7,076 nt of DNA from Pseudomonadota bacterium. Lineage in GTDB: Bacteria; Pseudomonadota; Alphaproteobacteria; Rhizobiales; Xanthobacteraceae. The notes under the pieces were generated by a model, which was not told the origin of the DNA, made no database searches, and saw only the letters and a list, made by a program, of their open reading frames with translations. The DNA lies in the NCBI GenBank assembly GCA_023414975.1, contig JAEZMI010000074.1:1-7076 (forward strand), given 5' to 3'. How positions within the stretch are numbered: position 1 is the stretch's first letter; each line of letters begins with the position of its first letter. Below, piece after piece: positions 1 to 5,971 of this stretch. The position numbers and the translations under genes were made by a program.

Positions 1-483
1 CGCGGCGGCGCGGGCCATGTCGAGGCGCAGCGCATAGGGGGCGCCCGCCGCCACTCTTTCGGCCCGCGCCGCCGCGCTCATGCCGGCGCGCGGGAAAGGA
101 AAGAGCGGCGCGCCGTCGGGATCGACCGGCCAGTCCGGCCGCTCCTCCACCGCGCGGCGGATGTCGGCCCGGCTCTCGAAGCTCGGATAGACGAGGCCCA
201 GCGCATCGAGCCGGTCCAGCGCGGCGCGGTAGCTGTCCATATGGACGGACTGGCGGCGCACCGGCCGTTCCCAGTCGAGGCCAAGCCACGCGAGATCTTC
301 GTAGATCGCGTCCTCGAATTCCGGCCGACAGCGCGCCGCGTCGATATCCTCGATGCGCAGGAGGAAGCGTCCGCCGTTCGCGCGCGCCATGGCGTCGTTA
401 AGCAGGGCGGAGCGCGCATGGCCGAGATGGAGCAGGCCGTTCGGGCTCGGGGCGAAGCGGAAGGCGGGGCGGGCGTCGCTCAT
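1..483 (-). CDS. gluQ: Glutamyl-Q tRNA(Asp) synthetase, N-terminal 161 residues (cut by window edge)
   Basis: A class I aminoacyl-tRNA synthetase fragment related to GluRS. GluQ-RS activates glutamate and attaches it to the queuosine base of tRNA-Asp rather than to a tRNA 3' end. Visible are RFAPSPNG at residues 9-16, the HIGH-type ATP motif HLGH at 19-22, ARSALLN just after it, and LLRIEDID at 41-48, all typical of the GluRS/GluQ-RS Rossmann core. The ATG at 483 is supported by AAGAGG six bases upstream. It follows sdhB by 20 bases on the same strand and is probably cotranscribed with the sdh genes. In the region where E. coli GluQ-RS has zinc-binding cysteines (a C-x-C just after a Tyr), this protein reads YPSFESRADI (99-108), so those zinc ligands seem to be lost. 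The KMSKS-like motif and the C-terminus are outside the window, so absence of an anticodon-binding domain, which separates GluQ-RS from true GluRS, cannot be verified. True GluRS is the main alternative. Confidence 0.82.
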   Translation of the reverse strand, partial: MSDARPAFRFAPSPNGLLHLGHARSALLNDAMARANGGRFLLRIEDIDAARCRPEFEDAIYEDLAWLGLDWERPVRRQSVHMDSYRAALDRLDALGLVYPSFESRADIRRAVEERPDWPVDPDGAPLFPFPRAGMSAAARAERVAAGAPYALRLDMARAAA

Positions 484-503
484 CGCCCGCCTCTTGTAGC
501 GCG

Positions 504-1286
504 TCAGAACTGGCGCGCCACCATCATCTTCTTGATCTCGGCGATCGCCTTGGCGGGGTTGAGCCCCTTGGGGCAGGCCTTGGCGCAGTTCATGATGGTG
601 TGGCAGCGATAGAGGCGGAACGGGTCCTCGAGGTGATCGAGCCGGTCGCCGGTCGCCTCGTCGCGGCTGTCGATCAGCCAGCGATAGGCCTGGAGCAGGG
701 CCGCGGGGCCGAGATAGCGGTCGCCATTCCACCAGTAGCTCGGGCAGGAGGTGGAGCAGCAGGCGCACAGGATGCACTCATACAGCCCGTCGAGCTTCTC
801 GCGGTCGCCGCGTGCCTGGCGCCATTCCTTCTCCGGCGCCGGCGTCTCGGTATGCAGCCAGGGCTCCACCGAGGCGTGCTGGGCGTAGAACTGGGTGAGG
901 TCCGGCACCAGGTCCTTCACCACCGGCATGTGCGGCAGCGGGTAGATCTTCACCGACGAGGCCGTCACGTCGTCCATGCTCTTCAGGCAGGCCAGCGTGT
1001 TGGTGCCGTCGATGTTCATGGCGCAGGAGCCGCAGATGCCCTCGCGGCAGGAGCGGCGGAAGGTCAGGGTCGGATCGACCTTGTTCTTGATCCAGATGAG
1101 GCCGTCGAGAACCATCGGCCCGCAGTCGTCGCGGTCGACATAATAGGTGTCGACATGCGGGTTTTTCCCGTCATCCGGGTTCCAGCGGTAGATCTTGTAC
1201 TCGGTCAGCCGATTGGCGCCGGCGGGCTTGGGCCACACCGTGCCGTCGGTGAGCTGCGAGTTCTTCGGGAGAGTGAGCTGGACCAT
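504..1286 (-). CDS. sdhB: Succinate dehydrogenase iron-sulfur subunit
   Basis: A 260-residue electron-transfer subunit of complex II that passes electrons from FAD in SdhA to ubiquinone at the membrane anchor. The N-terminal ferredoxin-like domain has the [2Fe-2S] ligands C80, C85, C88 and C100 ([10 protein letters not shown]). The C-terminal domain has [12 protein letters not shown], where by comparison with E. coli C171, C174, C177 and C238 hold [4Fe-4S] and C181, C228 and C234 hold [3Fe-4S]. PSYWW (182-186) and H229 match residues lining the quinone site. Length is normal for alphaproteobacteria. An upstream in-frame ATG at 1436 would overlap sdhA by about 130 bases and add 50 unrelated residues, so I chose 1286, where [10 protein letters not shown] begins in the family style. 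No clear Shine-Dalgarno is visible before this start; translation may depend on coupling to sdhA, which ends 20 bases upstream. All cluster ligands are intact, so it should be functional. Confidence 0.97.
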   Translation of the reverse strand: MVQLTLPKNSQLTDGTVWPKPAGANRLTEYKIYRWNPDDGKNPHVDTYYVDRDDCGPMVLDGLIWIKNKVDPTLTFRRSCREGICGSCAMNIDGTNTLACLKSMDDVTASSVKIYPLPHMPVVKDLVPDLTQFYAQHASVEPWLHTETPAPEKEWRQARGDREKLDGLYECILCACCSTSCPSYWWNGDRYLGPAALLQAYRWLIDSRDEATGDRLDHLEDPFRLYRCHTIMNCAKACPKGLNPAKAIAEIKKMMVARQF

Positions 1287-1306
1287 GGCGAGAGATCGTT
1301 CCCGGC

Positions 1307-3154
1307 TCAGTACACGCGCTTGCGCGGCTCGATGTACTGGATGTCGTTCGACAGGGTGTAGGTGTGCACCGGACGGTCGTCGAGGCGCACGGCCCGCGCG
1401 TCGAAATCGACGAAGGCAAGCGTGTGCTTCATCCACCGGGCGTCGTCGCGCTCGGGATAATCCTCGCGCGCATGGGCGCCGCGGCTCTCGGTGCGGGCGG
1501 CGGCGCTTTCCATCGTCACGCTCGCCTGCGCGATCAGGTTGTCATACTCCAGCGTCTCGATGAGATCGGAGTTCCAGATCAGCGAGCGGTCGGTGACGCC
1601 GATATCGTCCGTGCCGGCGAAGACATCGGCGATCAGCTTGCGGCCCTCTTCCAGCACCTCGCCGGTCCGGTAGACGGCGCAATTGTTCTGCATCACCTTC
1701 TGCATGGAAAGGCGCAGCTCGGCGGTCGGGGTGCCGCCATGGGCGTTGCGGAAATGGTCGAGCCGCGACAGCGCCAGCTCCGCCGAGTTCGACGGCAGCT
1801 CGGGCTGCTTGTCGCCGGGCGTCAGGATGTCGGCGCAGCGCAGCGCCGCCGCGCGGCCGAACACCACGAGATCGGTCAGCGAGTTCGAGCCGAGGCGGTT
1901 CGCGCCGTGGATCGACACGCAGGCGCACTCGCCCACCGCCATGAGGCCGGGCACGACATGGTCGGGGTTGCCGTCCTTCTTGGTCACGACCTCGCCGTGG
2001 AAGTTCGTGGGGATGCCGCCCATGTTGTAATGCACGGTCGGCAGCACCGGGATCGGCTCCTTGGTCACGTCGACCCCGGCGAAGATCTTCGCGCTCTCGG
2101 AAATGCCCGGCAGGCGCTCATGCAGGATCGCCGGGTCGAGATGGTCGAGGTGCAGGAAGATGTGGTCCTTGTTCTTGCCGACGCCGCGCCCTTCGCGGAT
2201 CTCCATGGTCATGGAGCGCGAGACGACGTCGCGCGAGGCGAGGTCCTTGGCCGAGGGGGCGTAGCGCTCCATGAAGCGCTCGCCCTCGGAATTGGTGAGA
2301 TAGCCGCCCTCGCCGCGCGCGCCCTCGGTGATGAGGCAGCCCGAGCCGTAAATGCCGGTCGGGTGGAACTGCACGAACTCCATGTCCTGCAGCGGCAGGC
2401 CGGCGCGCAGCACCATGGCGTTGCCGTCGCCGGTGCAGGTATGGGCGGAGGTGGCGGAGAAATAGGCCCGGCCATAGCCGCCCGTGGCGAGGATGACGGT
2501 CTGCGCCCGGAATCGGTGCAGCGTGCCGTCGTCCATCTTCAGGGCGATCATGCCCCGGCAGCGCCCCTCGTCGTCCATGATGAGTTCGAGCGCGAAATAC
2601 TCGATGAAGAACTCGGCCGCGTGCTTGAGCGCGGCGCCGTAGAGCGTGTGGAGGATGGCGTGGCCGGTGCGGTCGGCCGCCGCGCAGGTGCGCTGCGCCG
2701 GGCTCTTGCCATACTCCACCGTCATGCCGCCGAAGGGGCGCTGGTAGATCTTGCCCTGTTCGGTGCGCGAGAACGGCACGCCCCAGTGCTCCAGCTCGTA
2801 GACGGCGGCGGGGGCATGGCGCACGAGGTACTCGATGGCGTCCTGGTCGCCCAGCCAGTCCGACCCCTTGACGGTGTCGTACATGTGGAAGCGCCAGTCG
2901 TCCGTGCCCATATTGCCGAGCGAGGCGGCAATGCCGCCCTGCGCCGCCACGGTGTGGGAGCGGGTGGGAAACACCTTGGTCACGCAGGCCGTGCGCAGCC
3001 CGGCTTCCGAGCAGCCCACCACCGCGCGCAGGCCCGCCCCGCCGGCCCCGACCACGACGACATCATAGGTGTGGTCGGTGATGGGATAGGCGGCCCCGAG
3101 CACGCCGGCGGCGGAACCGTTCGCCGCGCCATTGGCGCCATTCGTCCCGGCCAT
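1307..3154 (-). CDS. sdhA: Succinate dehydrogenase flavoprotein subunit
   Basis: The 615-residue catalytic subunit of complex II, oxidising succinate to fumarate on the cytoplasmic face of the inner membrane and linking the TCA cycle to respiration. The FAD-binding dinucleotide fold begins at [13 protein letters not shown] (32-44). SHTVAAQGG (66-74) contains H67, the expected site of covalent FAD attachment. QFHPTG (H264), TEGARGEGG (277-284), ASRDVV with R308 (the proton-shuttle Arg by comparison with E. coli), HYNMGG (H375) and [17 protein letters not shown] (418 on) complete the dicarboxylate site. The C-terminal helical domain runs to ARWMKHTL and the terminal KRVY. Residues 2-20 are a Gly/Asn/Ala-rich lead ([12 protein letters not shown]) before the conserved Tyr-Asp start of the fold. 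The start at 3154 is fixed by GGAGG eight bases upstream; that GGAGG is also the last two glycine codons of sdhD, and only four bases separate the genes, suggesting coupled translation. Confidence 0.98.
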   Translation of the reverse strand: MAGTNGANGAANGSAAGVLGAAYPITDHTYDVVVVGAGGAGLRAVVGCSEAGLRTACVTKVFPTRSHTVAAQGGIAASLGNMGTDDWRFHMYDTVKGSDWLGDQDAIEYLVRHAPAAVYELEHWGVPFSRTEQGKIYQRPFGGMTVEYGKSPAQRTCAAADRTGHAILHTLYGAALKHAAEFFIEYFALELIMDDEGRCRGMIALKMDDGTLHRFRAQTVILATGGYGRAYFSATSAHTCTGDGNAMVLRAGLPLQDMEFVQFHPTGIYGSGCLITEGARGEGGYLTNSEGERFMERYAPSAKDLASRDVVSRSMTMEIREGRGVGKNKDHIFLHLDHLDPAILHERLPGISESAKIFAGVDVTKEPIPVLPTVHYNMGGIPTNFHGEVVTKKDGNPDHVVPGLMAVGECACVSIHGANRLGSNSLTDLVVFGRAAALRCADILTPGDKQPELPSNSAELALSRLDHFRNAHGGTPTAELRLSMQKVMQNNCAVYRTGEVLEEGRKLIADVFAGTDDIGVTDRSLIWNSDLIETLEYDNLIAQASVTMESAAARTESRGAHAREDYPERDDARWMKHTLAFVDFDARAVRLDDRPVHTYTLSNDIQYIEPRKRVY

Positions 3155-3158
3155 GGCT

Positions 3159-3557
3159 TCAGCCTCCGAAACTGATCTTGAGGATGGCGAACGCGCCGAG
3201 CGCGAACACGGCGATGGTGAAGAAGCTGTTGGCGATCAGCGCCAGCACCTTCGTCCCTTCCGCGTGCACATAGTCTTCGATCACGATCTGCATCCCCAGC
3301 CGCATATGGGTGGTGATGGAAAACAGCGCCAGAACCAGCGCCACGGCGGCGAGCGGGTTGCGCAGCAGCGCGACCAGCGCCGCATGCCCCTCGCCGGCCA
3401 CGCTGATTACGAGCGGAAAGCTGATGAGGATCAGCAGCAGGTTCGAGAGGGCGGTCACGCGCTGCAGCCAGAAATGGCCGGTGCCGGATCGGGCGGAACC
3501 GAGGCCGGCCACGCGGCGGCGCGGCGTGCGCATGGAAGAACCGGAGGAGGAGCTCAT
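3159..3557 (-). CDS. sdhD: Succinate dehydrogenase membrane anchor subunit
   Basis: A 132-residue integral membrane protein that with SdhC anchors SdhA/SdhB and forms the heme b and ubiquinone sites. After a Ser/Arg-rich cytoplasmic start it shows [14 protein letters not shown] (20-33), a motif typical of alphaproteobacterial SdhD, then three hydrophobic segments at about 36-53, 62-82 and 103-127. H84 (in THMRLGMQ) is the likely heme axial ligand and D95-Y96 match the quinone-site Asp-Tyr pair of E. coli SdhD. AAAGG lies seven bases before the ATG at 3557, supporting that start; an internal ATG (residue 9, at 3533), which would match the length of many relatives, lacks a ribosome site directly before it. 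The gene starts three bases after sdhC and ends four bases before sdhA. Confidence 0.94.
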   Translation of the reverse strand: MSSSSGSSMRTPRRRVAGLGSARSGTGHFWLQRVTALSNLLLILISFPLVISVAGEGHAALVALLRNPLAAVALVLALFSITTHMRLGMQIVIEDYVHAEGTKVLALIANSFFTIAVFALGAFAILKISFGG

Positions 3558-3560
3558 CGC

Positions 3561-3953
3561 TCAGCCTTTCACCAGCCAGATGGCGATCCAGAGCAGGACG
3601 GTCAACGCGATCGAACCGCCGATGGTGATGCGGGCGAGCCATTCGCGCGATTCCGGGCCGAAGCCGGTGCCCGTATCCCAGATGAAGTGGCGGATGCCGC
3701 CAATGGCGTGGTGGATCAGCGCCCAGCTGAAGCCGACCAGCACCAGAAGCCCGATCCAGCTGCCATAGATGGCGTTCACCGTGTCGAAGGCCTCGGGGGA
3801 TGTCGCCGCCGCCACCAGCCAGATGACCAGCAGCAGCGTGCCGAAATAAAGGGCCACGCCGGTGATGCGATGCACGATCGACATCATCATCGTCAGCATC
3901 GGCCGGTAGATCTGCAGATGCGGAGAAAGGGGCCGCTCGGCCGCTCCTGGCAT
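3561..3953 (-). CDS. sdhC: Succinate dehydrogenase cytochrome b556 subunit
   Basis: A 130-residue cytochrome b anchor subunit of complex II and the first gene of the operon. RPLSPHLQIYRPM (7-19) followed by SIVHRIT (25-31) satisfies the first SDH cytochrome signature, with S25 and R29 expected near the quinone. HAIGGIRHFIWDTG (82-95) fits the second signature, with H82 as the likely heme ligand. Three hydrophobic spans lie at about 30-50, 63-84 and 108-128. The reading frame is open further upstream to an ATG at 4025, adding 24 residues (MIAISNRFRY...) with no family resemblance. I chose 3953 because the protein then begins as relatives do, AAGGA lies seven bases before it, and the longer form would start beyond the candidate promoter. 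Confidence 0.95.
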   Translation of the reverse strand: MPGAAERPLSPHLQIYRPMLTMMMSIVHRITGVALYFGTLLLVIWLVAAATSPEAFDTVNAIYGSWIGLLVLVGFSWALIHHAIGGIRHFIWDTGTGFGPESREWLARITIGGSIALTVLLWIAIWLVKG

Positions 3954-3960
3954 ATCGCTA

Positions 3961-3965
3961 TCCTT
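3961..3965 (-). promoter_or_regulatory. Ribosome binding site of sdhC
   Basis: AAGGA on the minus strand, seven bases before the ATG at 3953. It decides in favour of this start over the in-frame ATG at 4025. Confidence 0.6.
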
Positions 3966-3992
3966 GGGTCCCTCAGGGATCGTCTTGATGTG

Positions 3993-4021
3993 TGCGTAGC
4001 GGAAACGATTGCTAATCGCAA
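3993..4021 (-). promoter_or_regulatory. Candidate sdhCDAB promoter
   Basis: On the minus strand TTGCGA (4021-4016) and TACGCA (3998-3993) are separated by 17 bases. The downstream part reads GCTACGCA, sharing the GCTA core of the Caulobacter housekeeping promoter consensus (TTGACGS-N10-14-GCTANAWC). This would give a leader of about 30-40 bases before sdhC. The match is partial and no start site is known, so it is a proposal only. Its -35 part sits inside the inverted repeat at 4007-4023. Confidence 0.35.
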
Positions 4022-4023
4022 TC
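4007..4023. promoter_or_regulatory. Inverted repeat, candidate operator for the sdh operon
   Basis: GATTGC-TAATC-GCAATC: two perfect six-base arms around a five-base centre, in a region otherwise rich in G and C. It overlaps the -35 part of the candidate sdh promoter, where a bound protein would block RNA polymerase. The TTGC...GCAA arms resemble the general look of Fur/Mur-family sites in alphaproteobacteria, and sdh genes are known iron-regulated targets in many bacteria (Fur, Irr, RirA). Which regulator, if any, binds here is inference. Confidence 0.4.
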
Positions 4024-4190
4024 ATTCCAAAGGCGACGCCTATCGTCGAGAAAGGCGGCCTCCCACCCTGCGTCGCAGCATGCGCAGCCTAGCGCAAGGG
4101 CCGCGTGCGATACATCCGCTTTCGAAGGCGCGGGCGAGGGGCAGAAGCGCCATGCCCGCGAAACGACGGGATGACGGCGCTGACGGGCCG

Positions 4191-4198
4191 TTAACCAT
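4191..4198 (+). promoter_or_regulatory. TTAACCAT element, possible CtrA half-site
   Basis: TTAACCAT matches the half-site form of the binding motif of the alphaproteobacterial cell-cycle regulator CtrA (full form TTAA-N7-TTAA). Here the second TTAA is absent at the N7 spacing; another TTAA occurs 13 bases on (4208-4211). It lies 13 bases before the TTGACG of the candidate esterase promoter, a reasonable place for a regulator. An eight-base match can arise by chance. Confidence 0.3.
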
Positions 4199-4211
4199 CT
4201 TTGCCTTTTAA

Positions 4212-4238
4212 TTGACGGAAATGCGCGGTCTCTACGTC
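4212..4238 (+). promoter_or_regulatory. Candidate promoter of the secreted esterase gene
   Basis: TTGACGG (4212-4218), then 12 bases, then TCTACGTC (4231-4238). This fits the Caulobacter-type housekeeping consensus TTGACGS-N10-14-GCTANAWC in all of the first element and six of eight positions of the second. It would leave a leader of roughly 30 bases before the ATG at 4277. Confidence 0.5.
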
Positions 4239-4276
4239 CCCAACGCAGAGCCGCCCCGCCGAGGTCGCGCCCCATT

Positions 4277-5620
4277 ATGCATTTCGCGAAACCCTGCCTT
4301 CTGATTGGCGCATTGATCCTCGCGCTGCTGTCGCCGGCCATGGCGCAGACCGCGGCGAGCGGCGAGCGCAGCATCGTCTCGGGTGGTCTCAACCGCGAGT
4401 TCATCCTGCACGTGCCGGCCAATGCGCCGCCCGGACCGAAGCCGCTGGTCATCGCGCTGCATGGCGCGTGGCAACCGGCCGGGGTGATGCAGCGCTATCT
4501 CGACCTCGACAAGGTCGCCGACCGCGAAGGCTTCATCGTCGCCTATCCCAAGGGCATGAACCTGTTGTGGAACGACGGGCGCGCCACCGTCGCCGGCATC
4601 ATGCCGATCATCTACCCCCGCGACGACGGCCGCTTCATGATCGACGTGCTGGAAGCGCTGGAGGCCGAAGGCCTCGTCGACCCCAGCCGCGTCTATCTCA
4701 TGGGCTTTTCCAATGGCGGGTTCCTCACCGCTTTCGTGGCCTGCCGCTATGCCGAGCGCTTCGCCGCCTATGCGACCATGATGATGACCGTGCCGGTGGG
4801 TTATGCGGAGAGCTGCAAGCCCTCGCGGCCGCTGCCCATTCTCATGATGAACGGCACCTATGATCCCATCGTGCCGATGTTCGGCCGCCCGACGCCCGGC
4901 GCCCGGCTGATGTCGGCGAGCGAGAGCGCGGCGCTGTTCGCCCGCATCGACGGGTGCGGCACGCCGGTCGAGACCAGCGCGCCCCACACCCGGATCCTGC
5001 GGTGGGAAGGCTGTGCCAACGGCGCGGCGGTGGCCTTCTACGAGATCGCCGGCGGGCATCAGCCGCCGTCCCAGTCCACGGGCGCCGCGGATGCGCTCGC
5101 CGCGCTGCTGCTCGGTCCCCGCCGCTCGGGCCTCGACGCGCCGGAAGAAATCTGGGCCTTCTTCAAGCGGTTCACCCTGCCCCCGGCGGACGGCGCCGCG
5201 CCGCTGATGGCGGCCGCGCCGGCCGACCCGGCGCCGGTTGCCCTCACCTCATCGATGGCTGCCTCACCGATCGCTGCCGCGCCGATCGGTGGCTCGCCGA
5301 TCGGTGGCTCGCCGACGTCCTCCGTCCCTCTCCCACCGGGAGCGGGGGCGCCGGCAAGGGTGGCGATGGCCCGGGTGGCCAATGAGGCGATGATCAATGG
5401 GACGGTGACGTCGGCCGCGCGCCCCGCCACGGCCCGGCCCATCCTGCGGAACCCGGATTCGCTGGCGACCGCCTGGCAGGGCATCGCGCCGGAGAGCGAG
5501 GCCGTGCCGGTCGAGAGCCCCGCGCCCTCCCTGGCGAGCGTGCCCCTGCCCACCCCCTCGCCGCTGCGCCCGCGCGGGGCCGCCAACGGGACGGGGCTGC
5601 AGGCGGTCAGCCTCCAATAG
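4277..5620 (+). CDS. Secreted alpha/beta-hydrolase (LpqC / PHB depolymerase / feruloyl esterase type) with long Pro/Ala-rich tail
   Basis: A 447-residue exported hydrolase related to the LpqC/PHB depolymerase group (carbohydrate esterase family 1-like), which cleaves ester bonds in polymers or acylated substrates; the real substrate cannot be read from sequence. A signal peptide covers residues 1-23 (hydrophobic 8-19, AMA before Q24). The catalytic domain (about 30-302) has the oxyanion-region LHG at 61-63, WNDGRA (98-103) as in LpqC proteins, the nucleophile elbow GFSNG with S145, NGTYDPIVP with D196, and GGHQPP with H261, so the triad is complete. C227 and C246 could form a disulfide. The usual family motif after the His (GHTWPG) is replaced by GHQPP. 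Residues 303-447 are low-complexity, rich in Pro, Ala and Ser, with PIGGS-type repeats at 331-345 and no known domain. Its weak GAGG sits 12 bases before the ATG. It is divergent from sdhC, and no functional link to sdh is evident. Confidence 0.85.
   Translation: MHFAKPCLLIGALILALLSPAMAQTAASGERSIVSGGLNREFILHVPANAPPGPKPLVIALHGAWQPAGVMQRYLDLDKVADREGFIVAYPKGMNLLWNDGRATVAGIMPIIYPRDDGRFMIDVLEALEAEGLVDPSRVYLMGFSNGGFLTAFVACRYAERFAAYATMMMTVPVGYAESCKPSRPLPILMMNGTYDPIVPMFGRPTPGARLMSASESAALFARIDGCGTPVETSAPHTRILRWEGCANGAAVAFYEIAGGHQPPSQSTGAADALAALLLGPRRSGLDAPEEIWAFFKRFTLPPADGAAPLMAAAPADPAPVALTSSMAASPIAAAPIGGSPIGGSPTSSVPLPPGAGAPARVAMARVANEAMINGTVTSAARPATARPILRNPDSLATAWQGIAPESEAVPVESPAPSLASVPLPTPSPLRPRGAANGTGLQAVSLQ
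5252..5326 (+). repeat. In-gene 15-bp tandem repeat encoding five-residue units
   Basis: Within the esterase tail, successive 15-base units encode SMAAS, PIAAA, PIGGS, PIGGS and PTSSV. The two central units (5282-5311) are identical at the DNA level and the flanking ones are degenerate. Copy-number change in steps of 15 bases would keep the reading frame. Confidence 0.75.
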
Positions 5621-5634
5621 GTCTCGGCGCCAGC

Positions 5635-5724
5635 TTGACCCGGCCGCCCTTGACCCGGCCACCCTTGACCCGGCCGCGCTTGACCCGGCCGCGCTTGACG
5701 CGGCAGCCCTGGACCCGGCACCGG
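5635..5724 (+). repeat. Six-copy 15-bp tandem repeat after the esterase gene
   Basis: Units start at 5635, 5650, 5665, 5680, 5695 and 5710. The core is TTGACCCGGCC followed by GCCC, ACCC or GCGC; copies 3 and 4 are identical, copy 5 has two core changes and copy 6 is the most diverged. The array begins 15 bases after the esterase stop codon. Because the unit is a multiple of three, frames through it stay open on both strands, giving peptides such as LTRPP or GRVKG repeats that I take as artefacts; in the esterase frame copies 1-5 each carry a TGA. There are no CRISPR-like spacers. The role is unknown; it looks like a minisatellite. Confidence 0.9.
5639..5671 (-). other. G-quadruplex motif within the tandem repeat
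   Basis: On the minus strand five GGG runs occur with loops of 5, 4, 5 and 4 bases (complements of CCC at 5639, 5647, 5654, 5662 and 5669), meeting the common G3-N1-7 rule. The plus strand has the matching C-rich i-motif pattern. Whether it folds in the cell is unknown. Confidence 0.5.
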
Positions 5725-5753
5725 CCGCGCCATGCTTTCGCCGCGAGGGCCGG
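5721..5753 (+). terminator. Weak candidate stem-loop terminator after the esterase gene
   Basis: CCGGCCGCG (5721-5729) can pair with CGC and GGCCGG (5742-5753) around a loop of about 12 bases, with a three-base bulge. Only CTTTA follows, not a proper U-run, so it is a poor intrinsic terminator; it is the best hairpin I see downstream of the esterase. Confidence 0.22.
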
Positions 5754-5811
5754 CTTTACATCGCCGCCGAGAGGCTTGGTGCCGGATTCGTCACGCCGTG
5801 TCCGCCTCGGG

Positions 5812-5840
5812 TTGACGGCACGGGCCTTTAGACGGCATCG
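5812..5840 (+). promoter_or_regulatory. Possible promoter of the M23-type gene
   Basis: TTGACGG at 5812-5818 is a full match to the first element of the Caulobacter-type consensus, but the only TA-containing partner (TTTAGA at 5827-5832) is too close, and a partner at normal distance (GCATCG, 5835-5840) is poor. Offered as a weak proposal. Confidence 0.22.
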
Positions 5841-5848
5841 TCCGGCCG

Positions 5849-5862
5849 CCCTCGCGCGAGGG
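5849..5862. repeat. 14-bp perfect palindrome
   Basis: CCCTCGC-GCGAGGG, seven-base arms with no spacer, located about 110 bases before the M23-type gene start and just after the possible promoter. It could be an operator or simply GC-rich chance. Confidence 0.4.
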
Positions 5863-5873
5863 TGCCGACCAAC

Positions 5874-5886
5874 CGCCGAATCGGCG
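5874..5886. repeat. 13-bp palindrome containing a GANTC site
   Basis: CGCCGA-A-TCGGCG, six-base arms around one base, with GAATC in the middle (5878-5882). It lies 11 bases after the preceding palindrome. Function unknown. Confidence 0.35.
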
Positions 5887-5971
5887 CGCCCGCCTGGCGG
5901 ACGCGGGATGACATCAGGGCGAAAGAGGCGTCCCCGCCGCCGCGCGGTGGAAGGCATGACGCCGGACAAGA

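Larger units (their letters stand above)
3954..4276. other. Divergent intergenic control region between sdhC and the esterase gene
   Basis: This 323-base stretch separates two divergently transcribed units. Besides the elements listed separately it contains no credible gene. Reading frames that cross it on either strand are extensions of antisense frames or of the sdhC frame and have no family-like sequence. The middle part (about 4040-4180) is GC-rich with minor inverted repeats, and I see no RNA gene. Confidence 0.7.
5621..5971. other. Non-coding region between the esterase and the M23-type gene
   Basis: A 351-base gap holding the tandem repeat, a weak hairpin, a possible promoter and two palindromes. 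Two GANTC sites (5785-5789 and 5878-5882), the target of the alphaproteobacterial CcrM methylase, are present, which is near chance expectation. Open frames here come from the repeat and from GC-rich sequence; I do not support a gene. Confidence 0.6.

Noticed and set aside
1364..3175. 603-codon open frame on the plus strand, antisense to sdhA
   Set aside because: It mirrors the codon structure of sdhA in GC-rich DNA, gives Ala/Arg/His/Val-rich sequence with no family features, and sdhA is unquestionably real.
3954..4025. Longer sdhC start at 4025 adding 24 residues
   Set aside because: The added residues do not resemble SdhC N-termini, the start would lie upstream of the candidate promoter's transcription start, and a good ribosome site supports 3953.
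4068..4078. CTGCG-T-CGCAG short palindrome
   Set aside because: Five-base GC-rich arms are common by chance at this GC content and no other evidence supports a site.
4129..4160. CGCGGGC...GCCCGCG inverted repeat with an 18-base loop in the divergent intergenic region
   Set aside because: Loop is long, arms are all G/C as expected in this composition, no U-run follows, and it is not placed on a promoter element.
3132..4211. 359-codon plus-strand frame antisense to sdhD and sdhC
   Set aside because: Low-complexity His/Gln/Arg/Asp-rich product antisense to two clear membrane proteins; a composition shadow.
5635..5724. CRISPR array
   Set aside because: Units are directly contiguous, 15 bases long and have no spacers.
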